A DNA stretch of 64,000 nt from Acanthococcus lagerstroemiae (Eukaryota > Arthropoda > Insecta > Hemiptera > Eriococcidae), in the NCBI GenBank assembly GCA_031841125.1, contig CM063107.1, forward strand, positions 49,675,497 to 49,739,496, given 5' to 3'. Positions 1 through 11,000 of this stretch are shown piece after piece. Within the stretch, counting starts at the first letter, position 1. Each line of letters starts with the position of its first letter. The notes below the pieces were generated by a model, which saw nothing but the letters and a program-made list of their open reading frames with translations, searched no databases and had not been told where the DNA came from. A program made the position numbers and the translations under genes.

Positions 1-455
1 CCATGTAATTTTGCATTTTTTAAGGCATTGAAAAATTAAATTTAGTACCGTATTCGAAAAGAAATAACAAAATATGACTTCTTTTTTTTTTGAAAATGAA
101 AAATATTTGGAGATTGTTCAATCGAGGTGAAGTTTACATGGCGTTGCCTCTAAGAAAATAATGTTTTGTGGTTTAAAATCAGTTTTTCCCCCGATAATTT
201 TGGAAAAATTTCAAATTTGGAACTTACAGTTTCCAAAATATTTAGATTTGGCCATATTTTGTACTTTATCAAAAGGTTCGTAAACTCCTTGTGAAAATTT
301 GGTAAGGCTAAATTTCCTTTCATGCAATGCGATGACAAAATAAATACTAACGACTGAAAATGAATGCTTATGGATGGTCAAATTACTGTATTAATCAATA
401 TGCAGAGATCTCACCAATTTGAGAGGATGTTTTTCACTGACGTATACCGTAACAG

Positions 456-1537
456 GGGGTGACTTTGCTCACTTTTTTCTGTACTTTCAAATTCTGGGAT
501 ATTTTTTTGTAATTTTGATGTGACATTTTAGAATACATTACTCAATAGTTTGTGACACTCCACCCCAGAAATTTTTCCGCAGAATTATGAAATAAGTGTG
601 CAAGGTAGTACCGCAGTGGGGTAACATTGCACATGTTCATGGATGAACGCGGAAAAGAGTTGTAAATATAGTGTTGTCTATTAAAAGTGCCGAGTAACTC
701 TAAATTGGTACACTACCCGATTGACAATGAAGCCGAATGTGAGTGCATTTGTGAACATCACTCAGTAATCACACTAATGCTGAGCCATCACTTCACACAC
801 ACACTATCTTAAAATGATGAGATGTTGACCACTCACAAAAAAATGTGATCGGCCAAATGTCTCAAAACGGTAGTGGTTTGTGATATTTTATGTGAGTGCT
901 CTCCAAATTGTCAATCGGATATACATACTGATGTGTGCGAAAAACCAGGGAATGTTAATTATGAGAACTGTATTCTGTCTTTATCCCAAAAATCTTAAGG
1001 AAAAAAACAAATGTGATATTTTCTTCAGAAGGTCGAGACCCTAACACATGAAAATGTGTCCTCAGTATCTCTGAAATGCATAAACATCCGATTTGTACTC
1101 AGACCAAACATCGAAATTGATCACTTACTGGCTTAAAGAACAAATAAACAATTGTGTGCTAAGTCACCCCCTTCGTGTTTTTCCCCCAAATTTTCACAAA
1201 TTGCTACATCACTATGCTGATTAATACACAATAGTTTACTTTTATCACGCCGTGATCAAATTCTGCGTGTAATGATGCCGAACATATACAGTTTTCTTCA
1301 ATTTCCACTCATTATCTAAAACAATTTCTGTAATGTAATTTTGATACGCTTTTTGAATCTCTGCACGAACAACCTAACACTGCTTGGAAATAACGGAATT
1401 ACACGGAGTTGGTTTTACACGATAACTACGTACAATATCCTACGTTACAATGAGTCACGCGTCAGTGTTGCCGCACATTCTACTTTTTCCCTCGCGCTCG
1501 TAGGAGTAATGGAAACACAGGTGTGCCAAGTCACCCC
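456..1537. mobile_element. TIR element, about 1.08 kb, unclassified
   Basis: The ends are inverted copies of GGGGTGACTT(T/G)GC(T/A)CAC at 456-472 and 1521-1537 (15 of 17 match). A third copy of the right end (GTGTGCTAAGTCACCCC) lies at 1154-1170, so the element may be 0.7 kb with a second end appended. A related GGGGTAACATTGCAC motif sits at about 618. No transposase reading frame is visible. A smaller MITE is nested at 717-918. The superfamily is not determined. Confidence 0.45.
717..918. mobile_element. 202-bp MITE with perfect 12-bp TIRs
   Basis: CCGATTGACAAT at 717-728 is exactly inverted at 907-918. Inside, GTGAGTGC occurs near both ends. There is no coding capacity, and I could not identify a target duplication. 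It lies within the larger 456-1537 element. Confidence 0.5.
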
Positions 1538-4143
1538 ATAATTACAAAGTCGCCTCGTGCTACCGTAGCGATAAACTCAAATTTTAGGCGATGAAAGCTA
1601 CAGATGCTAACCCTGCGGCAGTGAATACAATTATGGAGCCAGCCCCACTCGAAATCATCAAAATTATTTCTTGTCGTTATATTAAGCAGGTTGCAGTTAT
1701 GCAAGTAGCTACCATAAGGCCAGTTCATTTTATGCCGTCCTCTATTTACAGTGCCAGGGTGGAAGCTGACAACGAATGGTCGTGCGATTACAGTGATTTA
1801 GTATAAGTTTGTTTTTATATTGTGCTTGTTGGATTTTTGAATTCTAAGTCCTTGTCTTCGACTTGAATACCACAATTTTGAAATTTGGCTCAGAAACCAA
1901 ATTTGAATGCTATGAAAACCTATATAAATTAATATCCATGTTGTATTTAACCACGTTTTCATCCTCCTCTCTCTCTCTCTCATGGGGAGTTGTAAGCTTA
2001 GATTTTGAGTCTAACCAATGTCAAAAATAAATTAAGCGTCCTCCATAAATTTAAAAATGATACCTGTCTTATCTTGCTTTAATTCGTCAATTTTGAGCTT
2101 CCTTTCTGCGCCATTAATAGTAAGATTTTGAGATTTTGGACAAATTAACATCAAACTTGAATTTGCAGGCTATGAAAACGTGTGCATCGATTTCCAAATT
2201 ATATTTCACCGTATTTCCGTCCACCTCCTCTTCTTAGGGCGGTACAAATTTGAATTTTGGGTTTAACCGATGCCAAGAATAGTTTCAGCGAATTCAAAAC
2301 TCTCCTGGCCGGTAACCACTGTTGCGTCATTTACACAAGTGAAACGCTCAAAAATTTCTTCAAAAAATTTTCTTGAAACCAATGATAAGTGGAACACTAA
2401 ATAATCACAGATTTACATTTGTGCTATATAAAAAAAGTGGTTTACTGGGGGTAGGGAGCGGACTATTGGTTGGTCAGTACCGATGTATGGAAACAGGTTC
2501 AGTGGCTACTTGCGTCTTTTCAATTTGCACAAGTCACTGAGACTAATTGTGTCAAAAACTTTGAACTGTGTCCCATAAGGTTTATGTATGTGTGGTAATG
2601 TAAAGGGTTTTCTTCAAATGCCCTATACGACTTTTCTAGAGCGGTTATGAAAAAATTGTAAAGAATCGGGTCCAGAGTAAATTTTGTATTAAACGTTTTG
2701 TCATAATGACGATAGGAAGCAAGTTGTAAGTCAGAATCGTGATTTTGAGGGCTTCTGTCCCCTATGGTAGTAAAAGCCTTGGTCGGATGGGTGGGAACTT
2801 TTCTTTCCATCAGGCCGGTGACCTGAACATTTCTGCTTACAATCAGTATTGTATGATTTTTTTGTCCAAATTGATGCCTTTTTTCAGTCAAGTTGATTGC
2901 TAATTGTCTTTTTGAGAGAATATTTTTTGTCCCCGTGGGCATCCGACTTGGGGACCTCCTCTCACAAAAAAAAAAAAAAAATGGGACTAATTCGTAAAAC
3001 ACTATGTGCGGGTTTTCAAGATTGCTGAATTTGATTTTGGAAGTAATTCGTGGATCTGATTCACTGGGGTTTCATCAAAAGGAGTTCTTACCGAAGTGGT
3101 TCGTGGCTAAATAATTGTAATTATATATGTATATTGAAATTGTATTCAGCGTGGGGTGTCAAGGTCACTGAATTAAATTTGGAAATCAATTTTACTGTGT
3201 GCCTTTTTTTATTTTCCTTCTTCTTGGAGTTGAGCGATGGAACTCACAACTTATCAATACCGCAATACCGTTGCTAACCTCTTGTGTGGGGGGTGAAAAG
3301 ATTTTGTAAATCTCAATTATTACGACTGTTAAGGTTAAATATGAATTTTGCCTATCTGCCATACTGAAGGCGCTATAAAGCAACAAAGTATTGTAAGTGC
3401 TTTAACGCCTTCAATTTCACGGGTAGGCAAAATTTGTGTACGAACTCATTTAAATTTCGCGATGAATACTATTGAAAAGGTTACGTAAAAATTTTGTATA
3501 ACCGGCATTTTCAAGGCGCTGCGTAACATTCAATTTTTAGCCCTATAGTACATAACTTCAAGGGCAAATCCCTTTGGCAAAATTTACAAATTTAAAAAAA
3601 TTAACTTTTTATTCACCAAAGGCAACTTTTTAACTAGGTCGCGCTCAAAAATTCGAAACATTTTTTTAGCCCGCATCTGTCAATCTGCCCTATTAGGCAG
3701 AAATATAATGATCTTGAAAAAAGGCTTGTGACAGCGACGGCGATGAAATTTTCAGTATGTTTAATCCGATTTCTATGAGTAAGGGAAGGGGGTATAATAA
3801 GATGATTGAAAAGGGTAGAGAATATCAGTTTACAGAAAACGGTAATTCCCCCTCCCCCCATATATGTATTTGTGAAGATACTGAGATCGCCGCATAGTGT
3901 CGAGTTATTTGTAGAATCATCCATTTTTGAAATTTCAAGCCATCAAATATGGGCTTTTCTGAGAATTATCCAAATGGATCCCTCTTCGAGCTTTCGTTTT
4001 TCCGAGTTAAGATTCAGCTTTCCTACATGAGCAAAAGTTCAGTCTTCTCGTGAATCATGTGCTGCACCACCTGTACCTGTGCTCATTATGCGAATCTTGT
4101 AGTCCTTACCTGCAATGAAAGACTGAACAAATTATACAGAGCT
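1538..4143. other. Intergenic/unclassified stretch
   Basis: No recognisable gene. It contains a short (CT)n run at about 1965-1981 and a poly-A run near 2967-2981. A 160-codon open frame on the - strand (2520-3002) matches no family I know and includes the poly-T/A tract, so I do not call it a gene. Confidence 0.4.
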
Positions 4144-4228
4144 AAGCCACTAGGTGCGGTGCGCTGGTCCACAAAAAAGGTGGCAAAGCAAAGAATTTTT
4201 TCTCTGTCTAGATTTTTTGTTATACATA

Positions 4229-4857
4229 GGCTGTCGCTAAGTAACTGAGACTAAAATTCATACGGCCCAACAACGCTACCTATCGGCGTTTCAACGCAGT
4301 AGGGAGATAATTTCAGTAAGGAGGAGAAAAACATATGCGCCGCAGTGATGACTTCTAAAGAAATCACAATTCACATCCACCCCCCGTATAGTCCTGACCT
4401 CGCCCCCTGTGACTTTTGGTTATTTCCTCAGCTAAAGGCAGCCTTACGGGGTCGTCAATTCAACACGAATCAAGAAGTCGCATCACTGCGGCGCAGATGT
4501 TTTTCTCCGCCTTACCGGCGGCGGAATACGCGAAAACGTTCGATAAATGACAAGAACGAATGGACGCCTACATAGCCATGAATGGCGCTTATTTTGAAAA
4601 AGATATTCGTGTACTTAATGAAGATGATGATTAATAAAAAAATTTGTAATCGTATGCTTTTTTTCCTTCTTTAAAAAAACCTGTAGTGGTCAACGCATTT
4701 GGTTTTTTTCGAATTGGTAGGAACAGCGAGTTTTCAATCAAATGAGCTCGGCGTGGAGCTAATGAACCAAATTAACCCCCTACTGCGTTGAAACGCCGAT
4801 AGGTATAATAAGTTGGTGGGCCGTACGAATTTTATTCTCAGTTACTTAGCGACAACC
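4229..4857 (+). mobile_element. Fold-back mariner derivative, copy 1
   Basis: The inverted termini are about 80 bp long (GGCTGTCGCTAAGTAACTGAG at the left, its inverse at 4857) with TA target duplications at 4227-4228 and 4858-4859. The + strand encodes only the C-terminal part of a mariner transposase (4345-4620), with the HPPYSPDLAPCDFWLF signature that carries the last catalytic Asp, then a frameshift, then the WQER...YFEKD-type C-terminus. Just inside the left TIR, a short segment (about 4317-4350) is an inverted copy of the coding sequence at about 4483-4518. The same junction occurs in the copy at 35760-36682, so this is a shortened member of a fold-back family. Confidence 0.85.
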
Positions 4858-5067
4858 TACGTATATTCTCGTAAATGTTTAATCTTCTTAATTATAATTT
4901 CATTCGATTCATTTGTCATTGGATATGGCAGACCGTTTCCGACATTTCTATCAAACTGCTATTAGGCAGAGTAACCAAGATATCTGAATTTAAATATCTC
5001 CACCGTCCATAAGGATAATGTATTTTCTAAATAGGTCAACATTTCCTGAAAAACTAATTTTTTGGAC

Positions 5068-5275
5068 ACACCCATCTGGTTGGCCGAATGGATAGCGCGC
5101 TGGTCTCGGAATCCGGAGGTCCCAGTTTCGAGCCCACATAGCAACTCGCTACATTTCGACCTAGGCCGGTTTTCCGGCCAGAAGGGAAGAGGGCTAAGAT
5201 AGCCCTAACAGCCTCCCCGACGTCTCTGAAGTAATGCTCGAAGGAATTCCAGGACTCGGGTGGAGAGCAAATTAG
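5068..5275 (+). repeat. tRNA-derived SINE-like segment
   Basis: The stretch GTTGGCCGAATGGATAGCG resembles the D-arm/A-box of a tRNA, most like tRNA-Arg. It is followed by an anticodon-arm-like stretch (CTGGTCTCGGAATCCGG, mostly paired) and a degenerate B-box, AGTTTCGAGCCC. The T-stem does not pair properly, so it is not a functional tRNA. About 130 bp of GC-richer body follows. It lies just upstream of the RTE reverse transcriptase and may be a SINE insertion or part of a chimeric element. Confidence 0.35.
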
Positions 5276-6585
5276 AAAAAGAAGCTATTTATGATACTTC
5301 TAGAAAGTAGAATTTACAGAACCCTAGACTTCAACCAACCGGTCGAACAGGCGGGGCTTGGAAAAGATTATTCCACGGTGGATCACCTGCATACAATAAA
5401 TGAAATATCAGAAAAAACCATAGAACATGATATGAAAAAAGCTTGCTTCTTGTAGATTTCAACAAGGCCTTTGACTCCGGAGCCCATGCCAGCATGACAG
5501 TAGTACTAACCAAACAGGGCGTCTCAAGAGAAATTATCCTAGCTATAAATAAGTTATACAGAAAATCTAAAGCCTACGTAAGATTGAATAAAAAAGGTGA
5601 AATCTTTCCAATTCAGAGAGGGGTTAAACGAGGGGACTCTCTTTCCCCATATATTTTTAACGCTATCCTGGAGGAAATTTTCAGGAGATTGGAATGGGAT
5701 GGACGGAGGCTAAAAATAGGAGGGAAAATTCTAAACAATCTGAGGTTCGCGGATGATATTGTTACAATTGGTAAAAACGTAAACGAGTTGATCAGAATGG
5801 GAACCGAACTAAAAGATGAGTGCGCCAAGGTGGGTTTCATCATGAATGTATCCAAAATCAAAATATTGACAACCGAGGAAAGGATCGAATCTATCAACCT
5901 AGGAGAACTAACTATCAAAAAAGTAAAAGAATAAAAATACCTGGGCCCGAGTATATCCTTCGGTGGGAGGGCATCAAAAGAAATGAACATCAGAATAGCA
6001 AACGTATGGCGAGCTTTTTGGGCCAAAAAGGAGATTCTAAAAACTAAAATAAAACTTACGACTAGAATAAAAGTTCTAGAAATGTGCGTGATGCTGGTGC
6101 TGGGCTATGGGTGTCAGACGTGGGCTGTAACAAGGAAGCTTACCTCTGAACTTAAGAAAACACAGTACGCAATGCTGAGGAGCATACTGAATATCAAGTT
6201 GAAAGACAAGATTAGTATCAATAAAATAAAAGAGAAAACAGAAATCAAGGATATCGGAACGGAAGGCTTAAATTTAAGTATGCAGGACATATGGCCGGGG
6301 GGGGGATAGGAACAAGTGGAACCTGCTGGCAACACGCTGGGTCCCACGGGACATGAAAAGGAAGCGGAGGAGGCCACTCACAAGATGGATAGACGAGACT
6401 GTGAGATGTATCGGCCCTCACTGGATTAGTAATACCCTCGACAGCAGACTGGCAGAATGCGACAGATGCCTATGCCCAAAGGTGGGCGGGATAGACGACA
6501 GTTCACCTAAGTATAATACGAGTATTTTACACAATCGTATATTCCAGGCTGTAAGTAAATAAATAAATAAAAAAGCCACTAGGTG

Positions 6586-7701
6586 TTGTATTCGATAAGG
6601 TTGAGGGCTATTGTCCATTATCAGAAGGAGAAAAATTAGAATTGAGATCCAGGCAGTTTTTTGCACTTCCTGAGTAACTTGAAAGTAATGCTCTTACTGC
6701 GTTTTGGAATGATCGTATGGTTCTCATTCACTCAATCCGGCTTTCCCCTTTGCCATCTTATTTTCATTCATCTGGTCGAAATCGTCTGTCAATCGAACGA
6801 ATTGACGTAGGTAATTTGCTGGAGCAGATAATGAATGGTAAAACTACAGGTACCCAGTGAGAAACGCTCGATTAATGTTAATTCCCTCTGTAAATACATT
6901 TCGATTCCGTATCTTCCGATACTCGTACATCTTGTAGCAATCATCGACTTTAAAATCCGGAACCCTATCGGTAGTTCGTTGGGTCCATATTTGCAACGCT
7001 TTTAACTTGCAGGTACGCGTATCAAATTCGTAATTAAAAAATCGAAATTGTATCTGCGATTTAAAATCAGACAGACGGAATTACGGTCCAGGGCTCGAAC
7101 TCTGGCAGTTTTTCGTTTTTAAGAACGAAGTACGCCCATTGATCATCGTGTCTTTTCTCTTTTAATTCAGTTAGCAATTCACGCTTCTTTCATTAATTCG
7201 GCGAACGAGGAGCCATGAGCCATGATGAGCTTCCTTTAATTTCTGTCATGAATCGTGGGTCTCGATTGTCGACGATGAGGTGCTACTCGGCACTCGCAAT
7301 TTCGAAGAACACTGCACAAATCAAAAACGACGTATTGATTTTTCAGACGTCTACAATAATAGAAACGAGTGATTGTTATTTTTTTCGTCTGGGGCTCGTA
7401 CGTACCTATGTGGTATTGTGCGTGCGATCAAATAGATTTGCTGCGAATGAAAGTGCATACACTCGTTATTTGTACAGCATATAAGATGCGATAGTCTGAT
7501 AATAATAGCGGTGTATTAAAGTATTAATGGACGAATGTTATCCGCGAAACTGGCTCTCATATTTGATTACATCAACCGACAGTTTACAGAGAGGCTACTT
7601 AAAGACCGGCAATTTCTATATAGTAACGTCTAGATTCTAGATTCATCATCCTCTCGCGTCACGTTTCATTCATTTTCTTTTTCCTCTCGTCATTTTTTCA
7701 G
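6586..7701. other. Non-coding, probable SETD3 intron or flank
   Basis: No feature recognised. It lies between the RTE target duplication and the first visible SETD3 exon. The branch/polypyrimidine tract and AG at 7690-7701 form the acceptor. I searched this stretch for the preceding SETD3 exon (the WDMCNH-type motif) and did not find it. Confidence 0.4.
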
Positions 7702-8047
7702 GATAAAACCGATACCGAACCATCGACCACGTATCGTGTGGAAACAGAAAGCTGTGTTTGTATTGCTCCCCGAAACTACGCCAAAGGGGAGCAGATTAAT
7801 ATTTTCTACGGCGAACGCTCGAACGCCGACTTCCTGGTGCACAACGGCTTCGTGTACCCCGAAAATCATCACGATGTGTTGAAAATCAAATTCGGCATCT
7901 CCAACTCCGACTCGTACATGTTGCGGTTGGCGCTGCTGCGAAAGTTGAAGTTACCTCCTTCCGGGGAATATTTGATCAAAGCTGATAAAGAGCAACCCAT
8001 TCACTCCAGCGTGTTGGCGTTTGTGAGGATTTTCAAAATGAATGAAG
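7702..8047 (+). CDS. SETD3: SETD3 exon: end of SET domain and start of substrate-binding domain
   Basis: The acceptor TTTTTTCAG ends at 7701 and the donor is GAAG|GTAAG at 8047/8048. The frame starts at GAT (7702). It covers CVCIAPRNYAKGEQINIFYG, the post-SET NADFLVHNGF segment and the HHDVLKIKFGISNSD segment, and ends in FVRIFKMNE with one base left over. Confidence 0.88.
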
Positions 8048-11000
8048 GTAAGATGTGCTGCTTCTCTGCTTTTCGGAAACCTACATCGCTGTTCTGACCC
8101 TTCTCAGTCACGTTTATTAGGTTTACAAGTAAATTATTTCCAGAACTATCTGTAAAATGATACAATCTGTTGAAGTGTTACTGGAACTTGAAATGAATCC
8201 CTGGCCTAAGATGAGCAAAGGTGTCTTTCAGTCTGTTCCATTTTAGACAATTTTCAGCAACTGTTTGATAGTAGTTGTTATTTTTGTTGTTGTTCGTTGT
8301 CGTCGTCATATTCCTTAGTCTTTAATATTCTTCAACCAGATTTTAATTGCAAGTTTTCGGCTGCAACATGTCCCTGCTAGGTGGAAAATTGCCTAAGTCA
8401 TCATGATATTGAAGCCTGGAAAACCAAGTTTGAAGAAATCACATTTTACCGCCCAATCTTCATGCTATCAGTCCAGAATAAAGTGTCTGAGTAAATACTC
8501 CACCGAAGACTCCTTCGCCTACTTCCATCAGTCTGACAGCCGTATTTTCAAACAACACCTAATTTTTTAAGTGCCCTTAAATGGAAAAACTACTTAAAAC
8601 TTCTCTTAAGTAACCTCTTTAAATGCAATTTTAAGTGATTTTTTTCGTTTAAGGGCACTTAAAAAATTGATTGTTGTTTGAAAACACAGCTATCACTCCC
8701 AGATAAGCAGTTCGGCTTTCGAGTCGAGCACTCGACAGTTGAAGTCCAACTGGTTGTTCACGCAATTTTAACGTCATTCGAAGAGAAACACTTCTGCTCT
8801 GCAGTCCTCCTAGATGTGGCCCAAGCCTTCGACTGAGTGTGGCACATTGGCCTTCTCTTTACATTGTGCCTCATCTTACTGCCGAACAACCGCGAGCTAA
8901 TGGCTAACTGCCTTCGAGACCGTCATTTCTTCGTCACATATAGCGCAGCTTCATCGCATCTCCATTCAATCCAAATAGGGATCCCATAGGGGAGTGTACT
9001 GGGACCCCTCCTATACATTCTCTTTACTGCCGACCTCTCACAGCCACCAGACACGACCATCCTCGCGACCTTTGCTGATGATACAGCCTTACTATCACCT
9101 TCTCCCACCTATGCTGAATCGACTACCGCCCTCCAATCTGCAATTACAGCGTTTACTGAGTGGGCGGACAAATGGAGGATCAACATAACAGCACAATTCA
9201 ACTCATGCCGATTTTACCCTGCGCCCATTTATATACCTTCCGGTTTACTATAAGGGACAGGTCATACCGCATTCCAGTTCGGCGAAATACCTCGACGTAC
9301 ACCTGGACCAAAAGCTGACCTACAACACCCATGTTAGTGCCGAATGTGAAGAGCCTAACCTATGCTTCCAACTGTTCCGTTGGCTCCTCTGTCGCCATTC
9401 AGCCCTCTCGTTATCAAACAAACGCCTCTTTTATACGACGACATTATGCCCTGTCTGAAGCTCTGGACGTAAGCAGCCCAGCTCTGGGGCTGCGCATCCA
9501 AACACCTGCGAGAAAAGATTGAACGCTTCCAGAATAAGGTACTGCGCGTAATAGCTGGAGCCCCCTGGTATGTCCGCAACACTACCCTCCTTCAAGACCT
9601 CCGCATGAAGACCATCGACGAAGTCATATCCTGCCAAACAACTCGACGCCAAGGTAACGCACATAAAGTGGTTGGGTACCTAAGTACTGGAAGTTTTTAT
9701 AGGTCTGACAGCTTTTGTTCATTCGAGCTATATGACCTACCCACTCCTGTCTGATACTCCTTTAGTACTTAATCAGTTCAATATTATTAGGTAGGCTAGC
9801 TTTAATGTATTTCAAAAAGATTTGTCAAGTTTTTTCAAATTAAGCAATTGATTTTCTGTGCTGTTTTGGGTAACTTTTAGTCTATTCCTCCCTTTGTTAT
9901 CTAACTTTCAGGTACGTATATGACACCCATAGAGCAGTGTGGGCAGTACACACATATTGAATATACTACTTTAATTTTTAGTTTTAAAAGGTCCTTTGAA
10001 AATTTCTTTCAAGGACCAATATTTTGTCCATGCTAAAGAAATTCCCCTGTCAATCTCTTCCTTCATTTGTCTTTCCCAGGCTATATGCATTGTCCAAGTT
10101 AGACTACTTCCTTTTCTATTGAAATTTTTCTGTTGTCCAGTGTATAATATCGAGGCTGTCCAGAATTTTTGTTTTCATAGTATTAGTAGATAGCCCTGCT
10201 CTATTTCCTTCGATTTTCAGTTTAGTAACGTTTGTTTTGGTGCCGTAAAATAAGAAGTAAACAATAGTGCTGTCGATTCAACTCGATTAGTCGATTATTT
10301 TTTTAAAAAATCGGCAACGTTGTTGAATCGATTAATCGATCGATTTTAATCGATTCAACTCGACGCGATTAATCGACCGATTTTAATCGATTCAATTTGA
10401 CACAATTAATCGACCGATTTCCATCGAGTCAACTTGACGCGACTGGATTTGACTTGAATATTTTGAATACTTTTTAGTTATTAGTTATCAGACACGAATC
10501 GATTCGGCCCATTTAAATCGGCTCGATTTGATTCAATCGAAAGTATAAAACACAAAGCATGAGTTAGAGGAATCAAAAACTTATTTCGGTATGTTATTTA
10601 TTTAAAAACCAAAAAGCAAAAAATCTTAACACAAAAGTTACTTGCACACAAAACAGTCTGTTCATTCTGTTACTCGAAAGAATAAAGAAAAATGAAGCAT
10701 CAAATTCGTTTCATTTCTCCAACTTCATCTGGGTTCGTCACCGTTCGTCTGTAATAATGAAGGGAAGTGGGGCGAAGGAGTGAATAAAACTGGATTTAAC
10801 TTGATTGATCGATCAAGTTAAATCCATTTCTAAATACATGCCGGAACTATAAAATCCGGTACACTTTTTTAATCAACGATTTAAAAAATTAGAAGTTTTT
10901 AATCAACTTGATTTTTTTAATCGATTCAACTTTTGTAATCGATTTAAAATAATCGCGATTATAAGATTTGCCGATTTTCGATTTTTCAAAAAATCGATTC

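Larger units (their letters stand above)
4157..6572 (+). mobile_element. RTE-clade non-LTR retrotransposon copy with 13-bp target duplication
   Basis: The 13-bp direct repeat AAGCCACTAGGTG at 4144-4156 and 6573-6585 brackets this copy, and the 3' end is a (TAAA)n tail at about 6553-6572, as is usual for RTE elements. The reverse transcriptase is readable from about 5300, with a frameshift near 5450. Visible motifs are STVDHL, VDFNKAFDS, RGVKRGDSLSPY and RFADDIV, then the RTE-type connection WRAFWAKKEIL and the C-terminal RPLTRWIDE. Stops and frameshifts (for example after KKVKE at 5931-5933) make it non-functional. A fold-back mariner (4229-4857) and a tRNA-like segment (about 5068-5140) lie inside the bracketed interval, upstream of the RT. 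Confidence 0.8.

Noticed and set aside
2520..3002. 160-codon - strand open frame
   Set aside because: No domain or signal recognised, it includes a poly-T derived Phe run, and no splice partner was found; a frame of this length can occur by chance in 64 kb.
5068..5140. Functional tRNA-Arg gene
   Set aside because: The acceptor and T stems do not pair and the B-box has an extra base, so it was called a SINE-like segment instead.
7070..7115. Possible tRNA on the - strand (AGTTCGAGCCC B-box-like)
   Set aside because: A T-arm-like hairpin exists, but there is no A-box, acceptor stem or anticodon arm at the right distance.
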